Positions 40,803 through 44,161 of a stretch of DNA of 44,161 bases are shown here, piece by piece. The stretch spans positions 1-44,161 of the forward strand of contig SKXQ01000057.1 of assembly GCA_007128315.1 (NCBI GenBank), written 5' to 3'. The notes below the pieces were generated by a model. It had not been told where the DNA came from. It made no database searches and worked only from the letters and a program-made list of their open reading frames with translations. The position numbers and the translations under genes were made by a program. The first letter of the stretch is position 1. Every line of letters starts with the position of its first letter. The stretch is from Spirochaetaceae bacterium (GTDB taxonomy: Bacteria > Spirochaetota > Spirochaetia > DSM-27196 > SKKC01).

Positions 40803-41804
40803 TCAGGCTATCTTCACAAGCATTTTACCGAGATTGCTTCCGTTGAACAGATTGATAAAAGCACGCGGTGCGTTCTCCAGGCCTTCGACCAGCGTTTCTT
40901 CGTAGGCGATCCTGCCGTCGCGGACCCGGGGAGCCACGTCCGAAATGAAGGCATCGTAGTGCTCCCAGTGGTCGCTGACGATAAAACCCTGCAGGCGCAG
41001 CCGTTTCCAGACGATGTGCGACAGATTCCGGGGCGCCGGGGGTGCTTCGGTAGCGTTGTAAGAAGAAATCATTCCGCAGCAGATGATCTGTCCGTGCATC
41101 GCCATGTTCTCAAACGCCGCTTCAAGGTGGTCTGTTCCGACGTTATCGAAGTAAATGTCGATACCGCCCGGGGCGGCCTTTTTCAGGTCGGCGGCGAGAT
41201 TGCTGCTTTCGCGATAGTTAACTGCGACATCGACCCCGGCACGTCCGGTAAGCCAGGCAACCTTTTGAGACGAACCGGCGCTTCCGATAACCCGGCAGCC
41301 GGCGTCTCGTGCGAGCTGGCACACGAGCGAGCCGACAGCCCCCGCCGCCGCGGAGACGAAAACCGTCTGCCCCGCGCGAGCTGAGGCGAGTTTCATAAGC
41401 CCGACATACGCGGTCATCCCCGGCATTCCGAGCACGCCGAGACAGGTCGACACGGGTGCTGCCTCTGCGTCGACAACGCGGATTTCTTCCGGGCGGCTGA
41501 CGTAGTAGTCGCGCCATCCCCGTTCTCCGACGACGAAGTCGCCTGGTCGAATCTCCGGGGCCCTGGACTCGATGACTTCGCCGACACAACCACCACGCAT
41601 CGCTTCGCCCGGTCTCCAGTTGTCGGCGTAGGAAGCCCCTTTAGCAATACGTCCGCGCATATACGGATCCACCGACACGTAGTGGTTGCGAACGAGCACC
41701 TCACCTTCGGAAGGCGCCCGAAGGTCGGTATCGACGAGCTCGAAGTCACTTTCTTCGGGAATGCCTGCGGGGTTCTGCTTTAGACGGATCTCTCGACTCT
41801 TCAT
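40803..41804 (-). CDS. NADP-dependent medium-chain oxidoreductase (PTGR/leukotriene-B4-dehydrogenase-like)
   Basis: 333 residues. The GroES-like N-terminal domain has VRNHYVSVDPYMRGRI and the early GGCVGEVIES strand, lacking the zinc-binding Cys/His of alcohol dehydrogenases. The Rossmann domain shows VFVSAAAGAVGSLVCQLARD (AxxGxxG), GIDIYFDNVG and MHGQIICCGMIS. YMRGRI and the FDNVG strand are diagnostic of the zinc-independent 2-alkenal/prostaglandin-reductase subfamily (including E. coli CurA). It reduces C=C bonds of enones with NADPH, often in detoxification. It opens a likely leaderless transcript. Confidence 0.93.
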   Translation of the reverse strand: MKSREIRLKQNPAGIPEESDFELVDTDLRAPSEGEVLVRNHYVSVDPYMRGRIAKGASYADNWRPGEAMRGGCVGEVIESRAPEIRPGDFVVGERGWRDYYVSRPEEIRVVDAEAAPVSTCLGVLGMPGMTAYVGLMKLASARAGQTVFVSAAAGAVGSLVCQLARDAGCRVIGSAGSSQKVAWLTGRAGVDVAVNYRESSNLAADLKKAAPGGIDIYFDNVGTDHLEAAFENMAMHGQIICCGMISSYNATEAPPAPRNLSHIVWKRLRLQGFIVSDHWEHYDAFISDVAPRVRDGRIAYEETLVEGLENAPRAFINLFNGSNLGKMLVKIA

Positions 41805-41810
41805 GGTGTG

Positions 41811-41816
41811 ATCATA
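41811..41816 (-). promoter_or_regulatory. -10 element of the oxidoreductase gene, leaderless spacing
   Basis: Minus-strand TATGAT followed by 6 nt (CACACC) and ATG at 41804. An imperfect inverted repeat, CATGA-N6-TCATG (41823-41838), covers the -35 area and could be an operator. Confidence 0.5.
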
Positions 41817-41959
41817 CTATACCATGACCGGGTTCATGAAAAACGGTGCGAAAGAGCATTGTTTTACCCAATTGGCGCCATGTAGGATCACGAGCCGCCG
41901 CCGGCACTCTGAAAAAAGAAGCAGACTCGGTGCTGAGCATACCCGTTGTTCCGCTGTCG

Positions 41960-41988
41960 TTCACGATTGTCCGAAAAGGGTGTATACT
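41960..41988 (+). promoter_or_regulatory. Promoter of the ferric-reductase-like gene, leaderless spacing
   Basis: TTCACG (41960-41965), 17 nt, TATACT (41983-41988), then 6 nt to ATG 41995. No Shine-Dalgarno is seen. The divergent region 41817-41959 contains nothing else gene-like. Confidence 0.6.
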
Positions 41989-41994
41989 CAACGA

Positions 41995-42660
41995 ATGGAA
42001 CAGAACAATCGCAGAAAAGCACAGACATCACGCGCGGCTCTTGTCGGGGCGGGACTCGTTACCCTGTCGATTCTCCTGATTCCGGCTGTCGCCTGGACCC
42101 GGGACGCTGCACAGTTCTATGGCACTGGCATGGACGTTGCGTTTCTGGCGGTCTATCTACCCGCCCGGCTCATGGCCCTCATGGGGCTGACGCTCATGTT
42201 CTTCCAGTTCATACTGTCCGCGCACCTGCCCTTTATCGAGAAGTGGTTCAAGCGTTCGAGTCTTCTCAAGACACACCGGGGTGCGGGAAAGGTCGCATAC
42301 CTTATGGTGTTGCTCCATGGCGTAGGCATGCTGACATTCGATCTGATTTCGTCCGGCGAGATATTTCTCTACCTCGAGAATACGGTCGGGCTGATCGCGC
42401 TTGTTCTGCTGACCCTCGCAGTGCTGGCCGCGTGGTTCTTTAAGCCGCTCAAGCTTTCACGGAAACAGTGGCGGTTTATCCACGGCCTCACCTACATCGT
42501 CTTTCCCATGGTCGTCTGGCATGCGCTTGCGCTTGGTTCGACGGTCAATTCGGTTCGTTCACTTCAAATACTTCTGCATGTCTTCCTCGGCGGGTACGTC
42601 CTGATTCTGGGATATCGCCTGTACGGTGTTGTGCGGTCTCGTGCTTCCCGGAGGACTTGA
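41995..42660 (+). CDS. Ferric-reductase-like transmembrane cytochrome-type protein
   Basis: 221 residues from ATG 41995; an upstream in-frame ATG at 41824 precedes the promoter. There are about six helices. His94 (KTHRGAGKVAY), His108 (VLLHGVGML), His163 (WRFIHGLTYI) and His176 (VVWHALALG) have the spacing of the bis-heme-b ligands in Ferric_reduct-domain proteins such as MsrQ/YedZ. No NAD- or FAD-binding domain is attached, so it would need a partner for electrons. The cupredoxin gene starts 67 nt downstream, making a membrane-cytochrome/blue-copper pair plausible. Confidence 0.8.
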   Translation: MEQNNRRKAQTSRAALVGAGLVTLSILLIPAVAWTRDAAQFYGTGMDVAFLAVYLPARLMALMGLTLMFFQFILSAHLPFIEKWFKRSSLLKTHRGAGKVAYLMVLLHGVGMLTFDLISSGEIFLYLENTVGLIALVLLTLAVLAAWFFKPLKLSRKQWRFIHGLTYIVFPMVVWHALALGSTVNSVRSLQILLHVFLGGYVLILGYRLYGVVRSRASRRT

Positions 42661-42727
42661 TATCCGCTATCTGAACGTATCGATTTTCCGTTTGCCTGTT
42701 AGACTATTTATAACTAAATTCGGAAGC

Positions 42728-43120
42728 ATGAAGACACAAAAACTTGGTACTGCATTATTTCTGATAATGCTGCTGGCTTTTATTTCCGCTCCGATCGTCG
42801 CGAGTGAACACGTTGTTGATCTTACTGGCGATACCGCGGAGGTAAAAGAGGTTGAAGTCACCAGTCGAGGCCTTGCCTACGACGTCGAGGAGATTCGTGT
42901 CAATCTTGGTGATACCGTTCGCGTGACATACATTAACGGTGGCGGTCGTCACGACTGGGTTATCGACGAGTTCGAAGGTGCTCAGACTGCCATAATCTCG
43001 GGTGGAAGGCGTGAGACGATAGAGTTTGTGGCCGACCAGGCAGGAGAGTTCGAGTTCTACTGCAGCGTACCCGGCCACCGGCAGGCGGGCATGTTCGGAC
43101 GATTTATCGTCGTTGAATAG
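42728..43120 (+). CDS. Cupredoxin (plastocyanin/azurin-like) with signal peptide
   Basis: 130 residues from ATG 42728 (GGAAGC just upstream). The signal peptide MKTQKLGTALFLIMLLAFIS then APIVAS is followed by a single cupredoxin domain. The four type 1 copper ligands are in place: His75 (GRHDWVID), Cys112 and His117 (FYCSVPGHRQAGM) and Met122. It is thus likely a periplasmic blue-copper electron carrier. A TATAAC at 42709-42714 may give it its own promoter besides read-through from the cytochrome-like gene. Confidence 0.9.
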   Translation: MKTQKLGTALFLIMLLAFISAPIVASEHVVDLTGDTAEVKEVEVTSRGLAYDVEEIRVNLGDTVRVTYINGGGRHDWVIDEFEGAQTAIISGGRRETIEFVADQAGEFEFYCSVPGHRQAGMFGRFIVVE

Positions 43121-43137
43121 CGCGCCCCGACGGTGCT

Positions 43138-43554
43138 TCAGGTGCGACGTGGTCGCTGTGCCCGGATATAGTACAGGAACGTGACGATACAGACCGCGAA
43201 ATATACCATCATCATGTACTGACCGTTGAACTCGGATTGCATTGATACACCGTTGAGCCGGATGCCAGTAGTGCCGAGGCCATATGCCACTGGTATGATT
43301 CCAAGCACATAGCCCGCGAGATTCTCTGCCTTCCACGCGATAAGTGCAAAAACACCCGCAGTCAGGAAGTTGGAGTTACCAAAGACACCGAGCAGCATCA
43401 ATGCGTCCGGATGGGGGTCGATACGGGCTACGTTCAATGCAGCCCAGTTCAGAAGAAAGGTGTGTGCGATCCCGCGTATGAGGTCCACCGCCGCGAGTAC
43501 GACCAGTACGTTTCTTGAGACAGCCACGGCCCGCGCCGTTCCAGTCGATTTCAT
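43138..43554 (-). CDS. Small four-helix membrane protein under probable TetR control
   Basis: 138 residues. Four hydrophobic helices occur at about 14-36, 49-70, 74-96 and 112-130 (LGVFGNSNFLTAGVFALIAW; AGYVLGIIPVAYGLGTTGIR; YMMMVYFAVCIVTFLYYI). ACGGAGGTCTT precedes the ATG. The family is not recognised with confidence. The gene is divergent from the partial TetR gene across a perfect palindrome at 43567-43590, so it is a likely target of that repressor. It converges on the cupredoxin gene. Confidence 0.75.
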   Translation of the reverse strand: MKSTGTARAVAVSRNVLVVLAAVDLIRGIAHTFLLNWAALNVARIDPHPDALMLLGVFGNSNFLTAGVFALIAWKAENLAGYVLGIIPVAYGLGTTGIRLNGVSMQSEFNGQYMMMVYFAVCIVTFLYYIRAQRPRRT

Positions 43555-43566
43555 AAGACCTCCGTG

Positions 43567-43590
43567 TACATGTTACATATGTAACATGTA
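43567..43590. promoter_or_regulatory. Perfect 24-bp palindrome, likely TetR operator
   Basis: TACATGTTACAT and ATGTAACATGTA form an unbroken dyad. It starts 13 bp upstream of the membrane-protein ATG (43554) and 79 bp before the TetR start, inside the divergent regulatory region. Length and position suit a TetR-family operator that controls both genes. Confidence 0.75.
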
Positions 43591-43668
43591 TGGTCAGAAT
43601 GTATTCCGTTGATCGGGAGGGCGCAAGGTGCCGCACAAAACTGAGACAGTCTTGCCGGAGTTTGTATC

Positions 43669-44161
43669 GTGAAACGACAGGATCAGGTTGAAGATAGTCG
43701 CGAGCGCATCGAACGGGGGCTTCTCGTGTCCGCTGTGCGCACAGGTTACGGCAGGCTGTCGAATACACAGATCGCGCGGGCGGCCGGAGTATCGCGTATG
43801 ACCTTCTACCGCCACTTCAATAATAAGCGTGATGTACTGATTTCGCTCCTGGAACGGCTTTCGGGTGATATACACCGTAAGAGCGACAACGACGCTTCGG
43901 GCGTATCCGTCGATCTTAAAGCTCTCCTGCACCGGCGGTTCGAAGTACTGCAGAAGAACCGCACCTTGCAGCTGCTCCTGACTGACCTTGAAGCTCGTGA
44001 GGTTTTCCGGGCGTTCAGGTGGCGTCGGTCACACGAGGTGTTTCCTGAAAGCAACGATGGTCGAGGCTTGTATCGACGCGCATTCGTGTTCGCGGGACTC
44101 GATGCAATGGTACTGAGATGGTTTGAAACGGGCTTGCAGGAATCAGTTGACGAAATGGTCG
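43669..44161 (+). CDS. TetR-family transcriptional regulator, 3' end beyond the window
   Basis: 164 codons from GTG 43669 (GGAG about 10 nt upstream) to the window edge. The helix-turn-helix is VRTGYGRLSNTQIARAAGVS then RMTFYRHFNNKRDVLISLLE, a standard TetR domain at residues 20-60. The remaining part is helical and variable. It most likely binds the 43567-43590 palindrome and represses itself and the divergent membrane protein. The ligand is unknown. Confidence 0.9.
   Translation, partial: MKRQDQVEDSRERIERGLLVSAVRTGYGRLSNTQIARAAGVSRMTFYRHFNNKRDVLISLLERLSGDIHRKSDNDASGVSVDLKALLHRRFEVLQKNRTLQLLLTDLEAREVFRAFRWRRSHEVFPESNDGRGLYRRAFVFAGLDAMVLRWFETGLQESVDEMV

Noticed and set aside
41824-41994. N-terminal extension of the ferric-reductase-like gene from ATG 41824
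   Set aside because: The extension is polar, unlike the family, and lies upstream of a good promoter (TTCACG-N17-TATACT) that places the transcript start at ATG 41995.
1-44161. CRISPR arrays, tRNA/rRNA genes, insertion sequences, prophage or integrase genes
   Set aside because: I looked for regularly spaced repeats, T-loop-like segments with acceptor stems, and transposase or integrase motifs by eye and found none. A tRNA or covariance-model scan would settle the RNA genes.

Overview
The window looks like a chromosomal segment of a GC-rich, free-living, Gram-negative-type bacterium. I lean towards a spirochaete (Spirochaetales), because three tandem exported barrel-like proteins of unrecognised type, several lipoproteins, a divergent Lnt-like protein and a very large cyclic-glucan synthase sit among motility/signalling genes. 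No rRNA, tRNA or universal marker gene is present, so the taxon is an inference. There is no CRISPR array, transposase, integrase or recognisable prophage gene.

Left end (1-3350): the start of a sulfatase leaves the window, followed by decayed material. This comprises a PAS/histidine-kinase relic with its middle missing, a truncated beta-helix hydrolase tail, and a short piece of a sugar ABC permease in the opposite orientation. Two intact genes lie between them: an FMN-binding lipoprotein whose best start codon is AUA, and a nucleotidyltransferase. The debris suggests a former polysaccharide-use locus that has eroded.

3350-13020: an operon of three exported proteins with predicted outer-membrane barrel-like C-terminal halves (one with a PEGA-like domain) converges on, and overlaps by 76 bp, an Lnt/nitrilase-like membrane acyltransferase. 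Divergent from the latter is a NarL-type two-component pair, then an ABC-2 exporter (ATPase, permease) and a TetR regulator. There are candidate operator sites for both regulators.

13020-20260: accessory genes. These are an AAC(6')-like acetyltransferase, an internally deleted alpha/beta-hydrolase mini-ORF, a YD-repeat fragment, a beta-lactamase-family lipoprotein, a histone-deacetylase-like amidohydrolase, MFS and EamA transporters, and a small repetitive lipoprotein.

20260-30530: signalling. An 882-residue adenylyl cyclase/STAND ATPase/TPR protein stands divergent to an orphan NarL-type regulator, followed by an MCP-CheW pair. Then come a reductase/epimerase and a minus-strand run: an exported protein, a LuxR-type regulator, an Rnk-like GreA/B-domain protein and a conserved-looking unknown.

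30530-44161: a 3005-residue cyclic beta-1,2-glucan synthase, a 64-residue membrane protein, a Crp-like regulator, an MDR oxidoreductase, a ferric-reductase-like cytochrome, a cupredoxin and a small membrane protein. The last of these faces a partial TetR gene across a perfect 24-bp palindrome.

A theme running through the window is leaderless transcription. At least nine first-in-unit genes have a -10 hexamer ending only 6-8 nt before the start codon and no Shine-Dalgarno sequence, whereas genes inside operons carry good Shine-Dalgarno sequences.
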